A DNA stretch of 64,000 nt. Source: an uncultured Clostridia bacterium (GTDB taxonomy: Bacteria > Bacillota > Clostridia > UBA1381). Below are positions 51,702 to 59,656 of the stretch, one piece after another. The notes under the pieces are model-generated. The model was not told where the DNA came from, made no database searches, and saw nothing but the letters and a program-made list of their open reading frames with translations. Numbering within the stretch: position 1 is the first letter of the stretch; every line of letters starts with the position of its first letter. Where the stretch lies: contig CAKSUM010000002.1 of NCBI GenBank assembly GCA_934501535.1, positions 199,928 through 263,927 on the forward strand, read 5' to 3'. A program made the position numbers and the translations under genes.

Positions 51702-51732
51702 AGAAACGGCATAGAATTTCTATGCCGTTTCT
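51702..51732. terminator. Perfect hairpin, likely terminator
   Basis: AGAAACGGCATAGA pairs perfectly with TCTATGCCGTTTCT around a 3-base loop. It lies between the spore-protein region and the minus-strand SGNH hydrolase and could end transcripts from the minus strand (TTTCTT follows). A similar partial copy of the right arm is at 51760-51772. Confidence 0.55.
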
Positions 51733-51810
51733 GTCTGCGCAAAAATGCGGACAATTCTGTGCCGTTTTCTGTTGTGCGTATTTTTGCTTCCGCGATTAAA
51801 CGGTACGGAA

Positions 51811-53031
51811 CTACCGTATACTTCTGATGTATTCAATTGCCGCCGCGAGGGAGTCGCCTATCTGCATATACCCGGTGCGGTTGGGGTGCACCCAGTTTGC
51901 ATGGCGCATTATGTACGCATCCGAGTAAATATTTGCCTTGTACGGCTGCAAATCAAACCCGTAAACCGGGTCGAGATTGAGCAATGACGATGACAGATAT
52001 ATTCCGCTGCGGTTTTCAAAATTATCGATAATCGCCTGCGCCGCATGTATCACATTATAGCGGTATTGCTTTGATGTGCAGGTACATTTCATACGCTTGC
52101 CCCAGGCGAATTGCTCCGCGCCGATTACCGGCAGGTTTATGATTATTTTGATTTTATCATCATATTTTTTTATGCTGTCTGTAACCTTTTGTATGTTTTC
52201 GATAAAATGCGCAATAACTTTTTCGCTTTCTTCGTACTCGACAATCTGGAGGTCGTTTCCTCCCATAAAAAGTGAAACCGCGTCGATGTGACCAATCCGG
52301 TTTTTCGCCATGTACTTGCCGAAGTTAAATTCCCATTCGGGTTTTTTATTGACCGGCTCGGCGGTTCCGAATTTGTACAGCATGCCGTCTTTGTGATAAA
52401 TCTGCCCCTCGTGCGGTTCGGCTGCGGCAAAGCCGTCATATGAATATGCGGGTTTATTGTCGCTTTTCTTCATATTTTCAAAGTCGATGTCCCCGTAGTA
52501 ATCGTCAACTCCCTTGGGGAATAAAAACGGAGATACGCCGCCCCAGCATATTGTGTTATTCAAAAAGTATGCGTCATAAGTCCAGCCGCCGCGTCCTTCG
52601 GTAAACAGCTGACCGTCAAAACTTCTGGTGCCTTTAAAATGAAGGTTTTCGAGCTTGTGCATAACATGCGCCGGATATACGCAGGCATGAGTCATGCTGT
52701 CGCCGATTGCCATAATATCATAATTTTCGGCTTGATTTTTTTCCGTCATGATAATTGTTGTTTCTTTTTCTGCGATGCATGTGCCGCCGGCATCATATAC
52801 CGAGATTTTGAGCGGAAAAGAATCAGTATCATAGGGAAATTCTTCTATTCTCCAAAATTCACCGTAATTTGCCCCGTAATCACATTTGATTTTGATGTCA
52901 TATTCGTCCTTAAACGGCAGAATTACATTTCTGAAGTAAATGTTGTACTGTTCACCGCCGATGCCCCCGACAACGGCATAATCCTTCTTCGGACGCATGA
53001 TGTAGACTTTGGACGGAATTGCAATAATCAT
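51811..53031 (-). CDS. SGNH/GDSL hydrolase family protein
   Basis: This 406-residue protein has an SGNH hydrolase core, about residues 100-400, with IMAIGDSMTHA (catalytic serine), FMGGNDLQ (oxyanion Gly and Asn) and NWVHPNRTGY (catalytic His). A beta-rich N-terminal domain of about 100 residues precedes it. No signal peptide is seen, so the enzyme probably acts in the cytoplasm, deacetylating a sugar or an ester. It overlaps the upstream epimerase gene in ATGA. The large size and insert between residues 150 and 240 set it apart from common GDSL esterases. Confidence 0.8.
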   Translation of the reverse strand: MIIAIPSKVYIMRPKKDYAVVGGIGGEQYNIYFRNVILPFKDEYDIKIKCDYGANYGEFWRIEEFPYDTDSFPLKISVYDAGGTCIAEKETTIIMTEKNQAENYDIMAIGDSMTHACVYPAHVMHKLENLHFKGTRSFDGQLFTEGRGGWTYDAYFLNNTICWGGVSPFLFPKGVDDYYGDIDFENMKKSDNKPAYSYDGFAAAEPHEGQIYHKDGMLYKFGTAEPVNKKPEWEFNFGKYMAKNRIGHIDAVSLFMGGNDLQIVEYEESEKVIAHFIENIQKVTDSIKKYDDKIKIIINLPVIGAEQFAWGKRMKCTCTSKQYRYNVIHAAQAIIDNFENRSGIYLSSSLLNLDPVYGFDLQPYKANIYSDAYIMRHANWVHPNRTGYMQIGDSLAAAIEYIRSIR

Positions 53032-53888
53032 TCTGAAATTCCTCCGTTTACAAGATATTCAGCGGCATTATGCTGGTATTTCAGAAAATCGATCATTGAC
53101 GGTTCGGGTATGGTTCCGTAAACACATTCAAAGGTAAATGCACCGGGATAGTTAATTTCGCGCAGGTATTCGATATGTGATTTCCAGTCGATTTTCCCGA
53201 GGAAAAGGGGAAGATGCAGGTCATCATACAGATAATTGTCATGAACATGCGTGCAGGTTACGTATTTGCCGACCTTTTTCAGCTCGCCGAGCATATTTTC
53301 CTTAAACGCAACGGCCGCATGACCGAAATCCCAGCAACAGGTCACAATCGGGTCATTGAACAGCTCCAAAATCCGCAGAATTTCTTCCGTTGTTGATGTG
53401 CAGCGGCTGCGGTATTTTCCGCCCATTCCGTCCTCAAACAGGTTCTCCACGGCAACGCCTATACCAAGTTTTGACGCAAGCTCGACAAGGGGCGCAAAAT
53501 AATCGTACGCAAAGCGGCATGCGTCTTCGCTGACATATTCGCCAGCCGGCACCGAGTATTCATCGGCGTGAATTACTATTCTTTTTGCGCCGATAATTGA
53601 CGCTATGATAAATGAGCGGCTAAGTTTTTCTTTGAATATTTCGGCAGGTTCGCGGTCATAACGGTTAAAGGGCGCATGCGACTGCTCGACCGTTATGCCT
53701 TCTTCTTTAAAAGCCTGTGCCAGCGCCTCTGCCTTTTCCTGCCAGTTGTCATCGGTAAGATAGTCCGGCGAACAGTCTAAAAGTGAAAATCCGCCTTTTT
53801 TGCACAGCCGTGCCGTTTCAAGCTCATCGCGCTGCACGTCTGATTCGTACCTCTTTTTAAAATATCCGTTGTTAATTGCTATGTTCAT
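53028..53888 (-). CDS. Sugar phosphate isomerase/epimerase (TIM barrel)
   Basis: This 286-residue protein is a xylose-isomerase-like TIM barrel. VEQSHAPFNRYDREP near residue 62, RIVIHADEY near 100, GVAVENLFEDG near 145 and CCWDFGHAAV near 185 provide the metal-binding residues. GGAGG precedes the ATG. The gene forms a two-gene unit with the SGNH hydrolase by a 4-base overlap, which suggests an esterified or acetylated sugar substrate. Confidence 0.86.
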   Translation of the reverse strand: MNIAINNGYFKKRYESDVQRDELETARLCKKGGFSLLDCSPDYLTDDNWQEKAEALAQAFKEEGITVEQSHAPFNRYDREPAEIFKEKLSRSFIIASIIGAKRIVIHADEYSVPAGEYVSEDACRFAYDYFAPLVELASKLGIGVAVENLFEDGMGGKYRSRCTSTTEEILRILELFNDPIVTCCWDFGHAAVAFKENMLGELKKVGKYVTCTHVHDNYLYDDLHLPLFLGKIDWKSHIEYLREINYPGAFTFECVYGTIPEPSMIDFLKYQHNAAEYLVNGGISE

Positions 53889-53976
53889 AAAAAAATCCCT
53901 CCAAACACTGCTATTTTAGCACATTATTGCGCGGTTTGCAACAGTTTTGGAGGGAATTTACAAATGTTTTTCTAAA

Positions 53977-54795
53977 TTAAGGCACCAATTTCATTGCCCG
54001 GTAATTTTTGGGGCTCAGACCGGTCTGTTTTTTGAAAACGCGGTCAAAATAATTCACATCGTCAAAGCCGACCTCCATCGCAATGCAGGATATGCTTTCG
54101 GACGTGTTTTCAAGCAGCAGGGATGCCTTTTCTATGCGCAGGTCATTGATGTATCCGATTATGGTCTTGCCGGACGCTTTTTTAAACATGTGACACATGT
54201 AGCTTTCGCTCAGATACCATTTTTTTGCAAGCATCGCGGTTGATAGGTTCTCACTGTAGTGTTCGTGTATGTAATCGAGTATTCCGTTGATTTTTTTCAG
54301 CTTTGCCATTCGCAGACCGTATTCGTAATCGGACAGATGAGCTTTGGTATAAAAGCGTCTGAGATGCGCCATAAGCAGATATGCCGTGCCCTTGATTATC
54401 ATGTCCGAAGCTGCTTTGCCGCTGCCCGCTTCGTTCAGCATGGCTGAAATATACCGATGAATTTCGTCATCGGGCGGAATTTTTGACATCAGGAGTATAT
54501 TTTCAAAATCAACATCGTTGAAAAATGAAAAATTTATAATTACGCATATGTATTTTATTTTTCCGTCAGCGGTGAAGGTGTGCAGCTCGTTGCTGTTTAC
54601 GGCGACAGTATCGCCGGCATCTGCGCGGAATGTGTCGGAACCGCAGGTGAATGACGCACTGCCCGAAAGTATGTGCAAAAGCTCTATATGCTCGTGCCAG
54701 TGCGGCATAAGGTTTGTCGAACATTGACCGAAAACCTTAATCGGGAAATTCTGTTCGACCTCCGGGATATTTTCATATAATGTTATATCATTCAT
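53977..54795 (-). CDS. AraC family transcriptional regulator
   Basis: This 272-residue protein has an N-terminal cupin sensor with FPIKVFGQCSTNLMPHWHEHIELL (core MPHWHEHIELL) and a C-terminal double helix-turn-helix with SISCIAMEVGFDDVNYFDRVFKKQTG (core GFDDVNYFDRVFKK). GAGGTAACGGT precedes the ATG, and a near-consensus promoter is at 54858-54886. It may regulate the epimerase-SGNH unit downstream on the same strand, from which it is separated by 88 bases. Confidence 0.9.
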   Translation of the reverse strand: MNDITLYENIPEVEQNFPIKVFGQCSTNLMPHWHEHIELLHILSGSASFTCGSDTFRADAGDTVAVNSNELHTFTADGKIKYICVIINFSFFNDVDFENILLMSKIPPDDEIHRYISAMLNEAGSGKAASDMIIKGTAYLLMAHLRRFYTKAHLSDYEYGLRMAKLKKINGILDYIHEHYSENLSTAMLAKKWYLSESYMCHMFKKASGKTIIGYINDLRIEKASLLLENTSESISCIAMEVGFDDVNYFDRVFKKQTGLSPKNYRAMKLVP

Positions 54796-54857
54796 ACCGT
54801 TACCTCAAAATTGTGCTAATAAAAAGCAAAATCATTTATTGATACCCTTATAATAAA

Positions 54858-54886
54858 AGTATATAATATAAGCAGAGAAATGTCAA
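54858..54886 (-). promoter_or_regulatory. Promoter of the AraC gene ending at 53977
   Basis: On the minus strand a perfect TTGACA (54886-54881), a 17-base spacer and TATACT (54863-54858). Confidence 0.75.
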
Positions 54887-54977
54887 TCATTTTATCAAAC
54901 TGTTTTTGAAAAAGGATATATAAATGCATACCGGTATATGTGCGGAAAAACAAATTTGAACAATTTATGCCGTACGG

Positions 54978-55811
54978 TCAGGCTTCGGTGTGAGCCTTGC
55001 GGTATTTTGTCGGCGACGTGCCGATATGTTTTTTGAAGGATTTTATAAAGTGCACGTCATCATTAAAGCCTACGGAATACGCGATTTCCTTTACGCTCAG
55101 ATTTGTTGAACACAGCAGGCGGCACGCCTCGCTTATCCGTATATCGATTATATGCTGCATAAGCGATTTGCCGGTTTCGCGGCGGAACAGGCGGCACAGG
55201 TATGAATGGCTTATTCTGAAATCGCGGCAGATGTTTTCCGCTGTCAGCCCGGGCGTCTGGTAGTGGCAGAGCAGATAGGAAATGACTGCTTCGGAAAAGC
55301 TCTCGGGTCTTTTAATTTCACTTGCCGCGTTTGTGTCCAGAAGTCTGTAAAATGATGAGAGTACCTCATAATATCCGACGCAGCCGTTGTGCTCCAATTT
55401 CTTGAAAATGCTGTAAAGTCCGTAAAATGCGGTGTTGTAATCGTTGCATGCCTTTATCGGATTTTCCGCCGAAAGCCCCATATGCTCCGCGTATATTTCC
55501 GAATTGGCGCCGACAAATTCAAACCATATGTACTGCCACTTGTTTCCGGGGTCGGGGTAATATGAAAGCGTCACGTCGGGCGGTATGAAAAAAATGTCAT
55601 GGGATTTTACGTGATAGGTTTTTTTGCCCAGATTGAGCGTGCCGCTGCCGGCAAGCACAAGATGAAGCGTGTTTATGTGCTGTATTCTGCCGGTTGTCCG
55701 CGGCTCAATATATTTAAAATTATTGTAGCCGATACCCGTAATAAAAAAATCATGTTCCGGGCATCTGCTGAAGCCTGCATACAGTGCAGGGCGTGAAAAT
55801 ATATTTTCCAT
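54978..55811 (-). CDS. AraC family transcriptional regulator
   Basis: This 277-residue protein has an N-terminal cupin domain with HTLHLVLAGSGTLNL-like pattern (HINTLHLVLAGSGTLNLG) and the motif SHDIFFIPPDVTLSY, and a C-terminal double helix-turn-helix with VKEIAYSVGFNDDVHFIKSFKK. The ATG at 55811 has GAGG 8 bases upstream; a GTG at 55820 is less likely. It is divergent from the Gfo/Idh gene at 55948 and probably controls the Gfo/Idh-NagB-ROK operon. Confidence 0.9.
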   Translation of the reverse strand: MENIFSRPALYAGFSRCPEHDFFITGIGYNNFKYIEPRTTGRIQHINTLHLVLAGSGTLNLGKKTYHVKSHDIFFIPPDVTLSYYPDPGNKWQYIWFEFVGANSEIYAEHMGLSAENPIKACNDYNTAFYGLYSIFKKLEHNGCVGYYEVLSSFYRLLDTNAASEIKRPESFSEAVISYLLCHYQTPGLTAENICRDFRISHSYLCRLFRRETGKSLMQHIIDIRISEACRLLCSTNLSVKEIAYSVGFNDDVHFIKSFKKHIGTSPTKYRKAHTEA

Positions 55812-55829
55812 AAAGAACACCTCAACAAT

Positions 55830-55858
55830 ATCATAACCGAAAAAACGGTGCGTGTCAA
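55830..55858 (-). promoter_or_regulatory. Promoter of the AraC gene ending at 54978
   Basis: On the minus strand a perfect TTGACA (55858-55853), a 17-base spacer and TATGAT (55835-55830). A perfect palindrome ATGTGCACAT lies further upstream at 55912-55921, near the divergent Gfo/Idh start. Confidence 0.75.
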
Positions 55859-55947
55859 TAAAAAGGATAAAAAAACACAGCTATTATGTAAAAAAAACCA
55901 TGTTCATGAAAATGTGCACATGATAATATTTATAAGGGAGAAAAAAT

Positions 55948-57165
55948 ATGAGAACCTGTATCATTGTAGGTGCCGGCGGACGCGGCAAGGACGATTATTC
56001 GCCGTACATAAGAAAAACGGGAATAATGAAAATAGTCGGGGTTGCCGAGCCGGACGATAAAAAAAGAATGGAATTTTGCCGCGACAACAATATTGCGGAG
56101 GATATGGCGTTTGCGGATTACCGTGAGCTTTTTGCGCGGGGACGGCTCGCCGACGCGGTTTTAATATGCACGCAGGACAGACTGCACCTTGAGCCTACGC
56201 TCATGGCAATCAAATGCGGATATCATATCATGCTTGAAAAGCCGATTTCGCCGGTCAGGGAGGAAATCGATGAGATTGAAAAGGCGCTTGACGGTTATGA
56301 CAAAGTCTTTATGACCGGATTTGTGCTGCGGTATACGCCGTTCTTTTCAAAGCTGAAAGAGCTTATTGACGGCGGAGCAATAGGCAGTGTTATGAATATG
56401 CAGCTGAACGAAAACGAAGGTTTTTGGCATCATGCGCACAGCTACGTGCGCGGTCCGTGGAGCAGAGAGAAGTATTCGTCGCCGATGATTGTTGCAAAAT
56501 CGTGCCACGATTTTGATATGATGACATATCTGCTGGGCAGCGATATAGTAAAGGTCAGCTCGTATGGCTCAAACGGATACTTTACGCCGGAAAATGCGCC
56601 GGGCGATGTTCCTTTGCGTTGTACCGACGGCTGCCCATTTTCGGAAAAATGCAAATATAATGCCGTAAAACTGTACACACAGGGTGAGGCGGCATATTTT
56701 GTGCATCTTTTCGGCTGCGAAAACAGCCGCGAAAAGATTATTGAGGCGCTTAAAACCAATCCTTATGGCAGATGTGTCTACCGATGCGGAAACGATGTGT
56801 GCGACCATCAGGTGGCGTCGCTTGAATTTGCAAACGGAGCATGTGCGGTGTTCACCGTTTCGGCATTTTCTCTGCGCAATACGCGCACGGTAAAGCTTAT
56901 GGGCACCGAGGGTGAAATCGGCGGCTGTTTTGAGGACGGAGTAATGGTGCTCAAGCGGTTTGCGGACGGCAGCGAGCAGCGCATAACCGTAACGCATGAC
57001 GGAACAAAGCACTGCGGCGGCGACGGCGGAATAATGCGGCATTTTGCCGCGGCGATGGAGGATAAAAATTTCAAAATCGACAGGCATATGTTCGCGGCGC
57101 ACCGTGCGGTCATAGAGGCGGACAGAATAAGGGTAATTAACAATTTACGGGAGGAAACGGAATGA
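55948..57165 (+). CDS. Gfo/Idh/MocA family oxidoreductase with cysteine-rich insert
   Basis: This 405-residue protein has an N-terminal Rossmann domain (CIIVGAGGRGKDDYS), the catalytic-lysine motif MLEKPIS near residue 96, and a C-terminal alpha/beta domain with SCHDFDMMTYLLGS near 190. Residues about 225-295 carry an unusual insert with the cysteines CTDGCPFSEKC, LFGCEN, RCVYRCGNDVC, a possible metal site. GGGAG precedes the ATG. It overlaps the NagB-ROK gene by 4 bases, so the two act together. An amino-sugar substrate is likely only by context. Confidence 0.85.
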   Translation: MRTCIIVGAGGRGKDDYSPYIRKTGIMKIVGVAEPDDKKRMEFCRDNNIAEDMAFADYRELFARGRLADAVLICTQDRLHLEPTLMAIKCGYHIMLEKPISPVREEIDEIEKALDGYDKVFMTGFVLRYTPFFSKLKELIDGGAIGSVMNMQLNENEGFWHHAHSYVRGPWSREKYSSPMIVAKSCHDFDMMTYLLGSDIVKVSSYGSNGYFTPENAPGDVPLRCTDGCPFSEKCKYNAVKLYTQGEAAYFVHLFGCENSREKIIEALKTNPYGRCVYRCGNDVCDHQVASLEFANGACAVFTVSAFSLRNTRTVKLMGTEGEIGGCFEDGVMVLKRFADGSEQRITVTHDGTKHCGGDGGIMRHFAAAMEDKNFKIDRHMFAAHRAVIEADRIRVINNLREETE

Positions 57166-58757
57166 GAGTTATTATTTGTGAAAATTACGAGGAAATGTCA
57201 AAGGCGGCGGCAAAACTTGTGTCAAGCCAGCTGACGGTTAAGCCGGAGAGTGTTTTGGGACTTGCGACCGGTTCGACCCCGATAGGTATGTACAATCTTC
57301 TTGCGGATATGTGCAAAAACGGTGATGTGGATTTCTCCGAGGCGAAATCTTTCAATCTTGACGAATACTACCCGATTACCGCGGATAATTCACAGAGCTA
57401 TCATTATTTTATGCAGGAAAATCTTTTTTCAAAAATTAATATTAAGCCCGAGAATACGCATATTCTTGACGGTACCTGCGCCGATACCGACGCGGAATGT
57501 GATAAATTTGAAAAGATGATAGTGCAGAGCGGCGGAATTGATTTGCAGATTTTGGGCATAGGTCAGAACGGTCATATCGGCTTTAATGAGCCGGACGCAA
57601 ATCTTAATCCGAACACGCATCTGACTGACCTGACAGAAAACACAATTAACGCAAATTCACGCTTTTTCGATAACATCGACGAGGTGCCGAAACAGGCAAT
57701 CACCATGGGAATAGGAACAATTTTAAAGGCGAAAAAAATAATTCTTATGGCGAGCGGAGCGGAAAAACATAAGGTTGTAAAGCAGCTGATTGAGGGCAAA
57801 ATAACCACCGATATTCCGGCGTCCATGCTCAAGGTTCATTCCGATACGGTGCTGATATGCGATAAGGCGGCATACAGCAGCGAGCGCATCGGCGTTGACA
57901 TCGGCGGAACGGACATTAAGTTCGGGGTTTTGAATGACAACAACGAGCTTATTCATAAAGAATCAATCCCGACAGACGCGTCGAGCGAAGAAAACCTGAT
58001 TAACGAAATTGCCGATAAGTGCAGAGAGCTTGCGGACAAATTTTCCATTAACGGAATAGGCGTCGGCACACCGGGACTGATTTCGGGAGGGCTTGTTTCG
58101 GCGTCGAATATTCCTTTTGATAACACGCCGCTTGCAAAGCGGCTTGAAGAAAAGCTTGGTATTTCGGTGCGTGTTGCAAATGACGCAAACTGTGCCGCGC
58201 TTGGCGAATCGACGGCAGGAGCCGGACGTAAGGCAAAAAATATTGTTATGATTACTCTCGGCACGGGAGTCGGCGGCGGAATTATCATAAAGAACAAGCT
58301 GTATGAGGGAAAAGGCTCGGCGGGTGAAATAGGTCATATTGTTATTGAGCACGGCGGCAGACCGTGCGACTGCGGACAATGCGGCTGCCTTGAACAGTAT
58401 GCGTCTGCGTCTGCGCTTTCCGCCCTTGCGGAACATAAGGCAAAAGAATTGCCGCAAAGTATCCTCGGAAAACTGTATGCCGAAAAAGGAAAAATGAACG
58501 GAAAGATATTTTTTGAGGCGATAAACGGCGGCTGTGATGCGGCAAAGACTGTGCTTGACGAATATACAAACTACCTTGCCGACGGAATAAACAGCATTGA
58601 GAACATTTTTGAGCCGGATTTGATAATTCTTTCGGGCGGAATAACCAATGCCGGCGAAAGTCTGCTTGAGCCGCTCAGTAAAAAAGTTAAAACAAAAATA
58701 CACATTGCTCAGCTGAAAAACGACGCAGGAATAGTGGGTGCGGCGATGCTGCAGTAA
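57162..58757 (+). CDS. Bifunctional NagB-ROK fusion: glucosamine-6-phosphate deaminase and sugar kinase
   Basis: This 531-residue protein joins two enzymes in one frame. Residues 1 to about 238 are a complete NagB deaminase: ATGSTPIGMYN near 35, FNLDEYYPI near 64, the catalytic loop LGIGQNGHIGFNEP near 131, and SRFFD near 166. Residues about 242-531 are a complete ROK kinase: DIGGTDIKFG near 246, catalytic Asp341 in NDANCAALGE, and the zinc motif CDCGQCGCLE near 402. NagB turns glucosamine-6-phosphate into fructose-6-phosphate and ammonia; the ROK half could phosphorylate glucosamine or a related sugar. It overlaps the Gfo/Idh gene in ATGA. The kinase substrate is inferred, not shown. Confidence 0.92.
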   Translation: MRVIICENYEEMSKAAAKLVSSQLTVKPESVLGLATGSTPIGMYNLLADMCKNGDVDFSEAKSFNLDEYYPITADNSQSYHYFMQENLFSKINIKPENTHILDGTCADTDAECDKFEKMIVQSGGIDLQILGIGQNGHIGFNEPDANLNPNTHLTDLTENTINANSRFFDNIDEVPKQAITMGIGTILKAKKIILMASGAEKHKVVKQLIEGKITTDIPASMLKVHSDTVLICDKAAYSSERIGVDIGGTDIKFGVLNDNNELIHKESIPTDASSEENLINEIADKCRELADKFSINGIGVGTPGLISGGLVSASNIPFDNTPLAKRLEEKLGISVRVANDANCAALGESTAGAGRKAKNIVMITLGTGVGGGIIIKNKLYEGKGSAGEIGHIVIEHGGRPCDCGQCGCLEQYASASALSALAEHKAKELPQSILGKLYAEKGKMNGKIFFEAINGGCDAAKTVLDEYTNYLADGINSIENIFEPDLIILSGGITNAGESLLEPLSKKVKTKIHIAQLKNDAGIVGAAMLQ

Positions 58758-59531
58758 TCAGGAATTTAAGCGGCGTTTTCGGTATTCGCGCGGCGGCTCG
58801 CCGCACAGTGAGCCGAAAACTCTGTTGAAATTACGTACGCACTGAAAACCGCTTTCCATTGCGATTTCCGTTAAAGACAGGTTGTGATTTTCCAAAAGTT
58901 CGCACGCTTTTTCAACGCGGAAAATATTTAAAAATTCGCAAAAACCCATTGAAAAATTCTTGTGAAACAGCTGCGAAAAATAATGATATTCGTAGCCAAG
59001 AGCGTCGGCGGTGCTTTTCATCGTCAGATTTTCGGTGTAATTTTCATAAATATGTATCAGAATGGCATGCATGACATTATTGTCGGCATGCCTTTTGAGT
59101 ATTTCGGCATTTTTTCTGCATTGGGCGCAGACCGCATACAGACACGCGCTGCGGCAGTAGATGTCATCACTGTCGGCGGCAATCAGGCAGTGGCGGAAAA
59201 ATTCCTCTGTACCCGGCTCGCAGCGGAATACGGAAAATGTTACGCTGCCGAAGTCGTTTGCGAACATGGGAATATAATCATCGGAAAAAACGCCTACCCA
59301 TATCTCGGAATTTTCATCACTTTCAAATGAGTGCGGCGCGTAGGGAGGTATCAGCAGGAAATCGCCGGCGTTCATTACCATGTCAATTGAATTGGTTTTT
59401 ACCGAAACGGTATTTTTTATCACGTATATTAACTCGTAATTTTTATGGAAATGCATTTGCCATGAGGTTTTTTTGTATATTGTCGCATTGTAATTGTAGT
59501 TGCCTTTTGAATTACTTGACTGATGTATCAA
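58758..59531 (-). CDS. AraC family transcriptional regulator
   Basis: This protein of about 257 residues has an N-terminal cupin domain with SWQMHFHKNYELIYVI and GDFLLIPPYAPHSF, and a C-terminal double helix-turn-helix ending LTEIAMESGFQCVRNFNRVFGSLCG. No ATG fits. TTG at 59531 lies 8 bases after AGGAG; TTG at 59537 is only 2 bases from it. It stops directly against the NagB-ROK stop with no gap, and is divergent from the glycyl radical enzyme operon, its likely target. Confidence 0.88.
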   Translation of the reverse strand: MIHQSSNSKGNYNYNATIYKKTSWQMHFHKNYELIYVIKNTVSVKTNSIDMVMNAGDFLLIPPYAPHSFESDENSEIWVGVFSDDYIPMFANDFGSVTFSVFRCEPGTEEFFRHCLIAADSDDIYCRSACLYAVCAQCRKNAEILKRHADNNVMHAILIHIYENYTENLTMKSTADALGYEYHYFSQLFHKNFSMGFCEFLNIFRVEKACELLENHNLSLTEIAMESGFQCVRNFNRVFGSLCGEPPREYRKRRLNS

Positions 59532-59563
59532 TTTCAATTCTCCTATCTTAACTTTTGTCTATA

Positions 59564-59592
59564 ATTCTATAACAAATTTCTTGAATTGTCAA
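59564..59592 (-). promoter_or_regulatory. Promoter of the AraC gene ending at 58758
   Basis: On the minus strand a perfect TTGACA (59592-59587), a 17-base spacer and TAGAAT (59569-59564). It overlaps the promoter of the divergent operon. Confidence 0.75.
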
Positions 59593-59609
59593 TGCGTATT
59601 ATATAAAAT
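59581..59609 (+). promoter_or_regulatory. Promoter of the glycyl radical enzyme operon
   Basis: TTGAAT (59581-59586), a 17-base spacer and TAAAAT (59604-59609). The two divergent promoters share bases 59581-59592, so one polymerase would exclude the other. Confidence 0.65.
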
Positions 59610-59656
59610 ATTTATAGGACGGAAAATATTCCTGCAAGATGGAAGGAGGGTGCGTT

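Noticed and set aside
57550..57620. Loss of a catalytic aspartate in NagB (GQNGH instead of GNDGH)
   Set aside because: The form with Asn at this place is common in Firmicute NagB proteins as far as I know, so it is not treated as an inactivating change.
57162..58757. A sequencing error joining two genes at the NagB-ROK boundary
   Set aside because: The frame is continuous, both domains are complete, and no ribosome-binding site or start codon lies at the join. I therefore report a fusion, while noting that resequencing would settle it.
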